Shown: positions 48,019-64,000 of the stretch, one piece after another
Position numbering within the stretch: the first letter of the stretch is position 1
Layout: every line of letters begins with the position of its first letter
DNA from: Adineta vaga
Lineage: Eukaryota > Rotifera
Length of the DNA: 64,000 bases
Assembly: GCA_021613535.1 (NCBI GenBank)
Contig: CP075496.1
Location: forward strand, 7,688,001 to 7,752,000
Direction: 5' to 3'
Notes under the pieces: generated by a model
What the model saw: only the letters and a program-made list of their open reading frames with translations
Told to the model about the DNA's origin: nothing
Databases searched by the model: none
Program-made: the position numbers and the translations under genes

Positions 48019-48650
48019 TTGAAATGTTTACTTCGCATTTTTTCGCATGATGAAGTCCACCCGACCAGTTGATAGCTACATCACTTTGCTGTTAAGAAAA
48101 ACATAAAAAGAAATATGAATTGGATCAATAAAAATCTACAAACCTTATGATTAAGTTGTGTTGCAGATAGTAATGATGCACCTGTATAAAGTTTACAAAA
48201 ATCAAAAAGTCCTGTAAATACTGGACAATCATCTCCTAAATTATAAATTGAATAAAAACGTTGATATTCTTGACTATTGGGTGCAACACGTGAAAGAAAT
48301 TCAACGTAATCTTCCGAATGAAAACGTGTCATGTCATGTATACTAGCTTCTGATGGGCAAAAAATCTAAAATAAGACGAAATCATCTCCTTACTGTTATT
48401 GAGAATATTGATAAATGAAGGATAAACATACATTCATTTTTTTATGCATTTTATATTCTAATACTAAGCAGTTTGTTAATTCAACACGATAAGGTTTCAT
48501 TGGATGACCAGGACCGTAGTGATATTTGCCTACAGTCTACACAAAACAAATAAAATAAAATGTGTTTTGTTTTTCGTAGAAAGAAAAAATAGATAATTAA
48601 TACCATACCGGATTCATCATATAGGCGAATGTACGTTTCTGTGTTGTCAT
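46728..48650 (-). CDS. HDAC3: Histone deacetylase 3 (class I HDAC)
   Basis: Zinc-dependent lysine deacetylase, catalytic subunit of NCoR/SMRT co-repressor complexes. Blocks run in order: [67 protein letters not shown], the zinc ligands in [31 protein letters not shown], the third zinc Asp in [19 protein letters not shown], and [20 protein letters not shown] with the catalytic Tyr. The C-terminal PNEFYDG-type motif of HDAC3 appears as [16 protein letters not shown], which separates it from HDAC1/2. About ten exons; exon 1 is tiny ([14 protein letters not shown]). An ATT repeat (about 47986-48015) lies in an intron. An acceptor-like AG lies 7 nt upstream of the ATG. Confidence 0.96.
47986..48015. 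repeat. (TTA)n microsatellite in HDAC3 intron
   Basis: Uninterrupted TTA/ATT units, about ten copies. Confidence 0.9.
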
Positions 48651-51038
48651 TTTGTAACTGAATTAATGAAAAATTATTTAGATGATTTCCATTTGATTCT
48701 ATACTCAGTAATTAATGATTAACTAGACTGTATAAGTTCGAAACACCTGCAACCAACCGAGTAGACGATCGATGTAAAAAGAGAAAGAAATGGATGCGTC
48801 GTAGCGAATAACTTTTCGTGAATAGCATCAACAGATGTCGTTAACAAGCAATCCAAATTAGAATTGGCTAAACTTGAATGAAATATATATATAAGAGAAT
48901 TGACATTGTATTTTATTTCACATGACGAAACTATCGATTTTCTTTCTTCTATTCTTTCGTTTTTATCTTCTACCTCAGATATGTCTGCTAATGAACCATG
49001 TAGAAGAAAGGATAATCTTCAGGAAGCGCATCGTTTCTAATTGATAGCTGGTAGGAAATTTGACACAAGAATCCGATGATCGTATCCGGCTGTTGGTTCT
49101 GATAGGTTTCTATTGGATCCGGGCCGTACTTCTTCACTTCGGTAAAGACGATGTTTTTTCTAACTATTTAATTTATTGAAATTCTTTCTGTAAAGATAAA
49201 TCACAGAAAGAAAAGAATAGGTACATTGTAAAAGAACAGAAGAAATAAGGAAGAAAGAAAGAGAAAGGGAGGCAGAAAAATTACTGTCACTGAGAATTGG
49301 TAGTTGGTGATTAGGAAACGGGGAGAGGCTGTTGGTTGACGAGCTGCTATTGGACGATGGAATGAGGCCAGATAATTGCTTGCCAACCTACAAGACAGAA
49401 AAAATCGATGAAAATTTAGATTAAATTGCTACTGTAGTTACCCGCGTATTGAATGATTGGAAGATTAGGGAGATGATGTCGGTGTAGATGGTGGTGAATT
49501 GATCTTAAAAAAAATTATTTTATTTGGGAAGTTATCGGTGTTGCAACTTGAGGCTGTTGGGTTAAGATGCTATTGGAGGTGTAGATATCATGGTTGACTA
49601 AACCATAATATGAGACATTGGTGGAATGTTATTGAGAGACGTTGTGGAGAATACAGACGAATTGAAGAGGCAGCAGGATTTTACGAAATAGCAAAGCCAA
49701 GAACAGGGACAAGACATCTAAAAACCAGAAAGATCATGAGGATGCATATTCATTCATCTAGAATAGAGATGTAAATGACCAGATGTACATAATTATATGT
49801 ACAAGAAAACCATTGTTCATCAATAGTCTTTATATGTACAATGGAGACGAAAGCGAACGATCAACGGTGAAATATCTTTCGATAAATGTCACGAAATGTT
49901 CTTTTATAAAACGGACGAAATGATCGTAAACGAAAATGAATTCTTCATTTTCTTTGGTGCAAAACGGCCGGTTTTACAATAAACCTTACTCCTAAACTAA
50001 ATTTTCCTGCTACAACAAAATTCAATAGTGCTCAAATAGTTCCACTGTGATTGCGAAATGGATGTGAATCTGTTTGCGTATTTTCGTCATGATCTTGATT
50101 GATATTATTGACCAATTAATTTTTCTTTGCCAGAACAATTCGTACAACGTCTCACTAACGACACTATAAATACCTGTAAATATGGATGAACTTATATTAC
50201 CTTTTCTCTATATAGGTAACTGGACAAACACCAGATGCATTCAATGAACTGCTAATCAAAACAAAAGTATACGTATATGAGGACAGCATCACTTGCACAG
50301 AAAACGTCAACCCAATGCTCTACCTGACAGATCAAGCTATCTATAACAGATTACTTCGACTGCTTTTGAAATGTTTCATTGAATAAATGCTTCTAGAATT
50401 AAGATTAAAATTAATTATTCAGATTGCTTTGAGTTGTAAAATAGAATACAATTTTAGATGAAAGATTTTTATGTTTATATAAAGCAACAAAATAGTCATC
50501 TTCAATTAAACTATCTTTGAGACTTCCAAAATGCTTTTTGTCTATGGAATTCATTGATTTTCTTGAACAACCATGTTCTCTATGAATAGACAATATTGAA
50601 TCATTGTGTCAATCTTATTTTTATATTATCCATTTGGTTTAATCTCTAATATTACTAATTAGAAAGAATATAAATTTAATTATAATGGAAATAAGCTTAT
50701 GATTATGTTTGAAAGCATCAAATTACTCATTATTTCAATCAGTTGATATTAATTGATCAAGTTGTTTGATAGGATATATTTTTGAAGAAATGTCAAATGG
50801 CATGTATATTGAGTTTGCAGAAAGAGATTATAAAATGGGCGAAAGTAGAAGAGAAAAGTTTTCTGTAAATAGAAATTTTTGCTTTCTATATTCAAACAAA
50901 AATTGAATATAGATTTTGTTCACATATTTTATTATTCCTTCTTTTCGTTCGTCAATTTTGTTACATCTTCAATCTGAAGTTCAGTAATAATAAAAAGTTT
51001 CTTATGAATAAGTAAGCAAAACGCTTTTGTTTGTATCA
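48651..51038. other. Intergenic region with degenerate repeats and coding-like scraps
   Basis: No intact gene was recognised in 2.4 kb. Related repeat units with GAGGCTGTTGG followed about 10 nt later by TGCTATTGGA occur at 49325-49362 and 49550-49586, and GGCTGTTGG also at 49088. A 54-codon plus frame (49610-49774) and a 56-codon plus frame that opens right after an acceptor-like AG (50216-50386) look somewhat coding-like but match nothing I recognise. Confidence 0.5.
50216..50386 (+). other. Exon-like open stretch, unrecognised
   Basis: 56 codons beginning right after TCTATATAG and ending in TAA, reading VTGQTPDAFNELLIKTKVYV and onward to LLRLLLKCFIE. Composition is more protein-like than nearby frames. 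The codon before position 50216 is a stop in this frame, so a splice acceptor would be needed. No family recognised. It may be debris of a lost gene. Confidence 0.25.
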
Positions 51039-52380
51039 ATGGTTTTATCTGAACGATCTATTCGAATATTTCTAACAGTTATTCTTTTTATGTTATCTAT
51101 GATATTTATATTTTAATAGAAAAACCGACTTCTTACTTGAAATCAAGCGAAGATTCACGACTACCCGATTTTTATCATGCAGTTTTGAATATCGATCCGA
51201 TTGTAGTTTAAAAAAATATTTGTGAAAATATTCCAGTCTCACTTGGAAGATTATAAGGTTCTATTAGTTATTTAACAACATGAATAGGGCTTTTATATTA
51301 ATTTAAAATAAATTAGTCGATGAACTGATGTTTTAGAAACAAATCCTTTAATTCTACGTAATTCATCAGCATTTTCTTGTATTGATATCAAATTTGTTTT
51401 CAAAATATTTCATCGAACAACATTTTCATAAATAAGATTTGAGAATAATGGAAATCATTTTTCAAACTGTCGTATCTATCAAATAATTAGAAGCTTACAA
51501 TAGGTTTTGTACGATTAGCATCCTCGACGTATACATGAATTAATGATACAAATAATTCGAGACTAGACAGAAACCTTGTGAACAATTTATTATTCTAGAT
51601 ATTCACTAAAAACATATACGAATCACTTTGCTAGTATTGGCGCGTACGAATATAAAGGTCATCGAGCTTTCCGTCTACAGTCTCAAAGTCATCAATAGTT
51701 GCATTTTGATGTGTTCAAAATATTCTCGTTTTTGAATAGCAATATATGCCTTCAATGCGAGTATATACAATTAACATTCTATAATCGACCTTGAAATGAT
51801 AACTATCTTACTTTATTATGCGCCTTTGATATTGATACTGTACATTTGGAGGCTTGTCTTTGTTTACTTGATCATTGTATCAATCAATCAAATCTTTTGA
51901 CTGATAAAAATTTTCACGTCATCGTAAAGCTTATGAATTATAATGCTTATCAGATAAATGTAAATACTTTATCTATACAATGCTGTGTCCTACTTTTAAC
52001 GCTAACGTTTCATGAAATCTGAAAATTGATTAATGTTACTTTATGTTATTTTGTAACATTGATGGTAATCATTTAAATGAACAAATTCTTAATCATACAT
52101 TACACTATTGACTATTTTCGATAGAGAGTTTATTTCAAAACGAATTTTCGAACGGATATTCCACTAATTTTACTGTTGAAATTAGTGACTATTTCAAACT
52201 TAGTATCACAGCACGCAAATACAATTCTAAAATGATTCTGCATCTACACATCTTACTAAATTTGATCTTTACAAAGTAATCATTGATTAAAGCCTTCCCT
52301 TCGAAAATCGATTTTCAGCTTATGCTGATTCAAATGATCTGAAAATTTCACCTAGATTCGACGATATTTTACAAGAATAG
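51039..52380 (+). pseudogene. Degenerate gene remnant, unrecognised family
   Basis: Plus-strand protein-like stretches follow one another with acceptor-like AGs between them but are broken by stops. The first is MVLSERSIRIFLT, then after a TTTTAATAG acceptor KPTSYLKSSEDSRLPDFYHA. Further on are TNPLILRNSSAFSCIDIKF and YSLKTYTNHFASIGAYEYKG. From about 51600 to 52021 one frame of about 140 codons contains only a TAG and a TGA, then ends at a second TGA; it includes helical, Leu-rich CAFDIDTVHLEACLCLLDHC and NFHVIVKLMNYNAYQ, faintly like armadillo/HEAT repeats. The last stretch ends RFDDILQE at 52380. I cannot name the family. A divergent real gene with unusual splicing is the alternative. Confidence 0.35.
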
Positions 52381-52410
52381 AAGCCAGATAAGAATCAAAA
52401 GTAGCCGATT

Positions 52411-52736
52411 TGGCATCTCGAATATCTCAGTTCCGAATATTTTGATTCATTAAATTTATTTTTCATTGGAAAGAGCGAGTCAAGACGTAGCGCATGACCT
52501 TGTCCTTTTTTTTACGAATCTCGTAATTCTTACGTGGTTAAGGTCAGTGACAAGTTGAACACCCTAAAACTGTCTCTAAAATGTGATTTTTGAAACACAA
52601 GTGCCTGTGTATATAAGAAAAATAAACTTAATTTAAAAAAAGGACAAACGTCATGCCCTGCATCTTGACACGCTCTTTTCAACTACAAAAAAATTGTTAC
52701 GTATCGAATCATTCGGGACGGAGTAATTTTGGATAT
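52411..52736. mobile_element. Foldback/MITE-like element with about 100-bp imperfect terminal inverted repeats
   Basis: The left arm (52411-52513) and right arm (about 52634-52736) are reverse complements with scattered mismatches. Matching landmarks are GGCAT, CCGAAT, GAGCG-GTCAAGA and GCATGAC followed by TTGTCC and a poly-T run. The total is about 325 bp, with a roughly 120-bp centre and no coding capacity. This is the architecture of a non-autonomous foldback or MITE element. No target-site duplication could be fixed by eye. Confidence 0.55.
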
Positions 52737-53442
52737 GCCTCCACCAAACCATGAATCGATCAAAAGCGAAAAACATTTGGAAATTTAAAAAACCTATTTT
52801 TTTCAAGCAGTCGATTACAGAAATCTTCAGTCGAAATAGAGGTGTTGAACAAAAAATTAGAGTTAACCTGACAGATTTGAAGAACGGCTATCTTTCCATG
52901 CATTTACTTCAATTTCGATATTTTTAACGAAAATTGACTGTTTTTCGAGGGGGAGACCTTCATCTCTACACTATATGAATGTATATCTTTCTCATATTTT
53001 CACGAACGATACATTATCAAAAACATCTTCGCAAGCGATTTAAGTCGGATTTGAGGATGTAAATGGATGTCATACTCATTTTATATCTTAAACATGACTA
53101 CCTCATCATTCGTACCGTCTATTATTCGTTGGATGTAGTAGTAAAAGTAAAACTATGATACTGAGACGACTATTAATATTCCCATCCGTCACATATAATC
53201 GATATTTGTTACAACGAACTTGAATTCATATGAATAACAATATTATCAAATTAAGAAACGAGTTATTTTCACTCACATATGATGTTATTTATTGCTTCCT
53301 TTCTTTAGTTAGAAAAAAAAACTGATTTCACAATACATAAGCATAACTGATTATAATAAAATGAAAAAGAAAAATGTTAAATAATCGACGTTGTTTCTAA
53401 GCCTTAATTATTGATTAATAATGTTGTTGTTTTGTTTGTTCT
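52737..53442. other. Intergenic, polyubiquitin 3' flank
   Basis: About 700 bp. The part next to the foldback element (52740-52970) is of higher complexity than average and may be further mobile-element remnant. Nothing coding was recognised. Confidence 0.45.
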
Positions 53443-54876
<1,434 letters not shown>

Positions 54877-54885
54877 GGTTGTTTT

Positions 54886-54947
54886 CTAAATAAATATTCA
54901 GATTACTATATGCAATCTATTCGTAGATGTGAACAAAAGAAACTTAC
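54886..54947 (-). other. 5' UTR intron of polyubiquitin
   Basis: The donor GTAAGT at 54942-54947 and acceptor TTTAG at 54886 enclose 62 bp, ending 9 nt before the ATG. A leader intron is a usual feature of animal polyubiquitin genes. Confidence 0.65.
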
Positions 54948-55020
54948 TTGTTTGTTGACTGTATATGTGTCTTGGAAGAAAAGAGAATGTAACTAAAGAA
55001 ATGAATGGCGTGCAGCTACT

Positions 55021-55027
55021 TTTTATA
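55021..55027 (-). promoter_or_regulatory. TATA box of polyubiquitin
   Basis: CCATATAAAAAG on the minus strand places TATAAAA about 75 nt upstream of the 5' UTR donor, a fitting distance for transcription start near 54995. No clean heat-shock element array was found. Confidence 0.55.
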
Positions 55028-56178
55028 TGGGGTGAACTGGGACTTTTTTCTTCTCTTTTTCGCTTTTCGTTCTTCGTCAAGAGTGCAGCTGACGCCAAGT
55101 TTCTTTCTCTCATCATCCAATCGGTTATTTCTCTTTTCCTCGGTACACAGCGATAAACATATCGCGAGGAAAAGAGTCATGTATGCCCTCGTCGTCGTTG
55201 TCGTCATGTGAAGCTAGATGAGAATAGGAAGAAGAAAAAAGAATGTATGATGAGCTACCCTATAAAGTAGACGCGGACAGGGTCGAGATATTTGTTAAAA
55301 AGGGCGATTTCTCTTTTGTTATAATCATAATGACGTACTGAATGTTGAAAGACTGATGCAAGGTAGAATATAATCAACAAGAAAGAAAAAAACAAATACT
55401 AAACGCGCAAAGAAAATTCCAAGCAATGTTGATTTAATATGATGTATAATAAACTGGAAAAAAAAGTTTGAAGCATTATCCTTGAAATGTTTAAAAGAAA
55501 ACATGGCAATTATAGTTGCTTCGCCGATTTTATTGTTATATTTTTCAGAAGGACTCGTTGAAAAACGTTCGAGCTTTCTTTCTTGATGACTTCTGATTCA
55601 TATGAGTCATCTTCTAGAACAATCTTCTCTCACAATGAACAACTCATACGTTAATTATTTCTTCCAGTATAGCTGGATGATTTCTCTTTCACTAGAATAA
55701 ATAGAATCATATTCTTCGACGAGCTCAGAAATGTATAGTTGCGTCGTTGTTGCTACTATTGACAAGCAGTACGGTTTTTTTTCTCCCTAGACACTAAACA
55801 GATCTCTTTGAAGAGTTCGTTTCAATATGATCTGTTTATAAATAAACAGCCGACTGCACTGAATGCTCCATTGAGAAGAATGGGATCATTAAATTCATGA
55901 AATTGAGTCAATTATTCTATGAAAAGAACAACTTTTTTTAAAGCAAAGTCCATTTTCAGATTCTAGTATAATATTCTGAGCAGAGATTGACTCTGATTGC
56001 AACAGATAAAATATCATAATAAACTGAGTTTGTCACGATTAGTGCAAGCTTGATGATATGTGATAATTCAAACAGTATCTAATTTATTTTCTGTGATAAT
56101 ATCAATGATAGTAGAAAAACAAAACTTTGGTTTTTTTTCTTATTTATTTATCTATTGATTTGAAAAACAAAACAAAAA
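55028..56178. other. Intergenic, polyubiquitin upstream / MRPS5 downstream
   Basis: About 1.15 kb without a recognisable gene. It contains the distal polyubiquitin promoter. Confidence 0.6.
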
Positions 56179-57832
56179 TCACACTCGTGGATACCAGACA
56201 TGAGGTAAACGTTGTTTTTGTTGTTTCAATACATCAGTATGATATTCATCTGGATAACGATAATATGAATCATAACGTTTCTCATCCATGCGTGCTAATC
56301 GTTCTACAGTAGCATTTTCTTGAACAGTTTCCTAGAAATAAAACAAAAAGATTAATCTTTCTCTTTTTTTGTTAAATAAAAATAAAGTTAAACAAACCCA
56401 ATGTCGTCGTCTCAAATATTTATACCATCCATAACGTGTTTTACTTTGGTTGCATACCATGGTTCATACTGTTCCGCTGTTTGTCGTTTATCTAAAGTTC
56501 GTCCTTCGAAACAAAGACGTTCAAAATCTAGATCTTCATCAGGATCAATTTCTAATGATGTTCGTGTTGGTTGACCATTGCTTGGACTTGCTAATAAATG
56601 AGGGAAATAATCACGTTCAGGACGATATTCAACTAAATGTAATTGTTTAGCATTTGCCCAATCTTGATACGTTTTCTAAGTAGAAAATGCAACTTTCTTT
56701 AATTGTGTTCAAAAATAAAGAAATTAGTTTCTTACTTGTTTTAATAAACCACGGATAAAAGCTTTAGTAATATTTTGTGGATTGATTGCGCCATCAATTT
56801 TAGCATACATATCTTTTATTCCGATTAATTTACAGAGTAAAGCTATGATACGATGACATCGAAGACCATAACCTGGTGGTCGTTTTTCACAGCGAACTTT
56901 AGTAAAATAGTAGGGTTCATAAAAATCATGAAAGATTGTATGTCCATCACAGACTGGAATATAAAGTAGTTGACGTGCAGCGATAGTTTTTGCTTTTTGC
57001 AAACCTTGTTGAGCATCTTGTGTTAATGCTTTACCATAACCTTTAGAAATAAAAACAAAGATTTTCCTAATACATAATTATTCATGGATAAAGTTCTTTT
57101 TCTACTAACCAACAAGACCTTGACCATTTCCAACAGCAACAAAAGCTGATGTGAATTTTTTTCGACCAATTTTTCCAATTGTACGTTGTAAAGTTTTGAA
57201 TTCGACAAGTCGAGAATCAAAATTGTCAAAAGTTACTAAATTCAACGAACAATTCAATGATGATTTTGTTTTCAAAATATCAATCGTATACTTTCATTCA
57301 TTGAATTAGGTTGACCGAGACTTTTACCAGCTGGACTACCACCAGTAAAACCACGTTCACTTGGTGGAATTGATAAACGACGAAAACGATCGAGACGATT
57401 GCGCACTTCTAATAAATTTTGTTCACGCATCGGATCTGGTGCTCTTTCTGCAATAGGAACAGGATCTCGTCCTTGCATTACAGGAGCATTTAAACCAGGC
57501 CATTGAATATTTGATTTTCCTATATAATCAAATGAAGATGAATTCATAGAAATCTTCATATATGAAGTCATTACCTTGACCAATTCGTTGACCAAGATTT
57601 AGATCTTTAAATTTCGTAGCACCACGTCGTTTTGCTCGACCTCGTTTTGCACCAGCATTACTGACAGAAGTAATTGTTTTCCATAGATCTTGTGCAGTGA
57701 CTAAATACGAAGATTTATTATATTTATTAAATAGTTTTCCAATTACTAACCATTCGTATAAACACTTGTCCGTACAGGCATTAACATTACTTGTGGACAT
57801 TTTCTAACGTAATTCAAAAGTGCACCTAACAT
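56179..57832 (-). CDS. MRPS5: Mitochondrial ribosomal protein uS5m (MRPS5)
   Basis: Small-subunit mitoribosome protein. Exon 1 (MLGALLNYVRKCPQVMLMPV) resembles an import sequence and joins VTAQDLWKTITSVSNAG. A basic linker AKRGRAKRRGATKFKDLNLG, then NIQWPGLNAPVM match the animal N-terminal extension. The S5 core follows: GRKKFTSAFVAVGNGQGLVG, GLQKAKTIAARQLLYIP, HTIFHDFYEPYYF, PPGYGLRCHRIIALLCKLIG and IKDMYAKIDGAINPQNITKA. The C-terminal exon ends KQQKQRLPHVWYPRV. At 56396-56450 the exon border is ambiguous: a GTAAAA donor after YATK keeps frame, while another frame across the same bases reads SKTRYGWYKYLRRRHW and also joins the last exon in frame. An acceptor-like CAG abuts the ATG directly. 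Confidence 0.92.
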
Positions 57833-57993
57833 CTGAAGATATAAAATTTCAATTTCAATCAATTAAGATACTATCAAATCGTTTTTCTTCCTATGAAAGA
57901 TATGTACATCATATACAAACGAAAATGAACTGGAATATCAAAAAAAAATAAGAACAGAAAGAAAAAAGAGAATTTTATAGAAAAATAGAAGTA

Positions 57994-63148
<5,155 letters not shown>

Positions 63149-63686
63149 GTCGGACGTTAGAAATCAAACGAATGTTTTAGTAAAGAAAGCATTATTCTTT
63201 TACTGAATCGAATTGAAATGATATATTCTTTATATAGTTGATTCTACCAATCCGATGGAATAGTATTTACATAACATATTGATGAATCGTGACACCTATC
63301 GAAAAACAAGTTGTAGTATATATCAAGCAGTTCTTAGTCTGAATATGAATGAAACTATTAATTAGAGTAATCGATACTGTAATCTTGAATTGATTTTCAC
63401 TACATCATTTCTATTTGATCTATATATACACAATGAAGACAGTTTGTGTAAGCAAAATTTTATTAAACATTGACGAAGAAAAATGAAAATATTCAAACAT
63501 TCATCATAAAATCCAATCAGTAAGTTATTTATATTTGCAAAATATATACATATGCTTATAAATAATATAAGTATATTGGGTTTTTACGATATATTATTTT
63601 ATTATTCGACGTCAGTCATTCAATATATTTGTCTATTTGTTCATCTGGTATAGTTATATATATCTTGAGATGTAATGATGATTTTT
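63149..63686. other. Intergenic, SMC3 5' flank
   Basis: About 540 bp of AT-rich DNA with no recognised feature. It includes the SMC3 promoter region and the LRR gene's 3' UTR. Confidence 0.6.
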
Positions 63687-64000
63687 TTAAACTTCGAATG
63701 CTGTTAAAGTCTAAAATAGGAGAAAAAACATACTTATCATATGAAATATCTCATGAATGATAAGTTTCCAAATAGAAAAATTTTAGGGATAGACTTGTAT
63801 ATATAGTGAAAGAGTTTGTATACTTCTCTTCTTTACCTTGTTTTCTTGAGCAGCTTCTTTTAGAAAAGTTAAACCTTGTGCAGCAATTCGATTATTTTGA
63901 AGATTTAATCGAGTTAAAGTCTAAATTAGATAATAATCATTGAAACAAAGTTTATATTTATTATAAGAAAACTATTCACTTAACCTTATTTTTACGTATC
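63687..64000 (-). CDS. Leucine-rich-repeat protein, 3' end (partial)
   Basis: Only the last exons lie inside the window. A 28-codon exon (about 63838-63921) encodes one ribonuclease-inhibitor-type LRR (TLTRLNLQNNRIAAQGLTFL, then KEAAQENK). It splices to a last exon TLTAFEV and a stop at 63687-63689. The preceding exon at the window edge ends IRKNK before a GTTAAG donor. Exon borders fall at the same place in the repeat, so each exon is about one LRR, as in NLRC3/RNI-like proteins. Function and upstream domains are not visible. Confidence 0.65.

Overview
The window is animal nuclear DNA. Coding exons are short and are split by GT-AG introns, often only about 45-65 bp long. Intergenic DNA is AT-rich, and the gene content is metazoan: cohesin SMC1 and SMC3, HDAC3, a SoxB factor, polyubiquitin, endophilin-B, COQ9, PUS10, TXNL4A, MRPS5 and a CatSper-type accessory subunit. 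Compactness, divergence and many polypyrimidine-AG sites just 5' of start codons suit a small invertebrate such as a rotifer, possibly bdelloid. That placement is inference. I saw no tRNA, rRNA or CRISPR array.

Layout: SMC1 (32-5115, -) and a type II membrane glycosyltransferase-like gene (6105-7444, -) open the window. After a 3.4 kb empty stretch comes a many-exon CatSper-subunit-like gene (10821-15158, +). A SoxB gene with an uninterrupted coding region (17526-18677, -) sits in a gene-poor zone (about 15.2-25.5 kb) with simple repeats and possible regulatory sites. From 25.5 to 48.7 kb genes are dense: endophilin-B (-), a trypsin-like protease (-), a NUDT12/NudC-type NADH pyrophosphatase broken by an in-frame TGA (-), a PX-domain SNX15-like gene (-) head-to-head with COQ9 (+), a WDR43-like gene without WD40 repeats (-) carrying an antisense ankyrin gene inside one intron (+), PUS10 (-), TXNL4A/DIM1 (-), a beta-1,4-galactosyltransferase (-) and HDAC3 (-).

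The 48.7-53.4 kb region has no intact recognised gene. It holds short degenerate repeats, coding-like debris read as a pseudogene, and an imperfect foldback/MITE-like element. Polyubiquitin follows (53443-54876, -; six units, with a 2-nt deletion in unit 2), then MRPS5 (56179-57832, -), SMC3 (57994-63148, -) and the 3' end of a leucine-rich-repeat gene (63687 to the window edge, -).

Most genes are housekeeping and unrelated to one another. The exception is that SMC1 and SMC3, partners in the cohesin ring, lie about 53 kb apart on the same strand. The main points for a second look are the broken NADH pyrophosphatase, the frameshifted polyubiquitin, the nested ankyrin gene inside the WD40-less WDR43 homologue, the recurrent 3' splice-site-like sequence 0-23 nt before start codons (consistent with spliced-leader trans-splicing or short 5' UTR introns), the foldback element beside a pseudogene, and a miRNA-like hairpin in the galactosyltransferase intron. 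Exon borders were read by eye, so gene spans are firmer than individual junctions.
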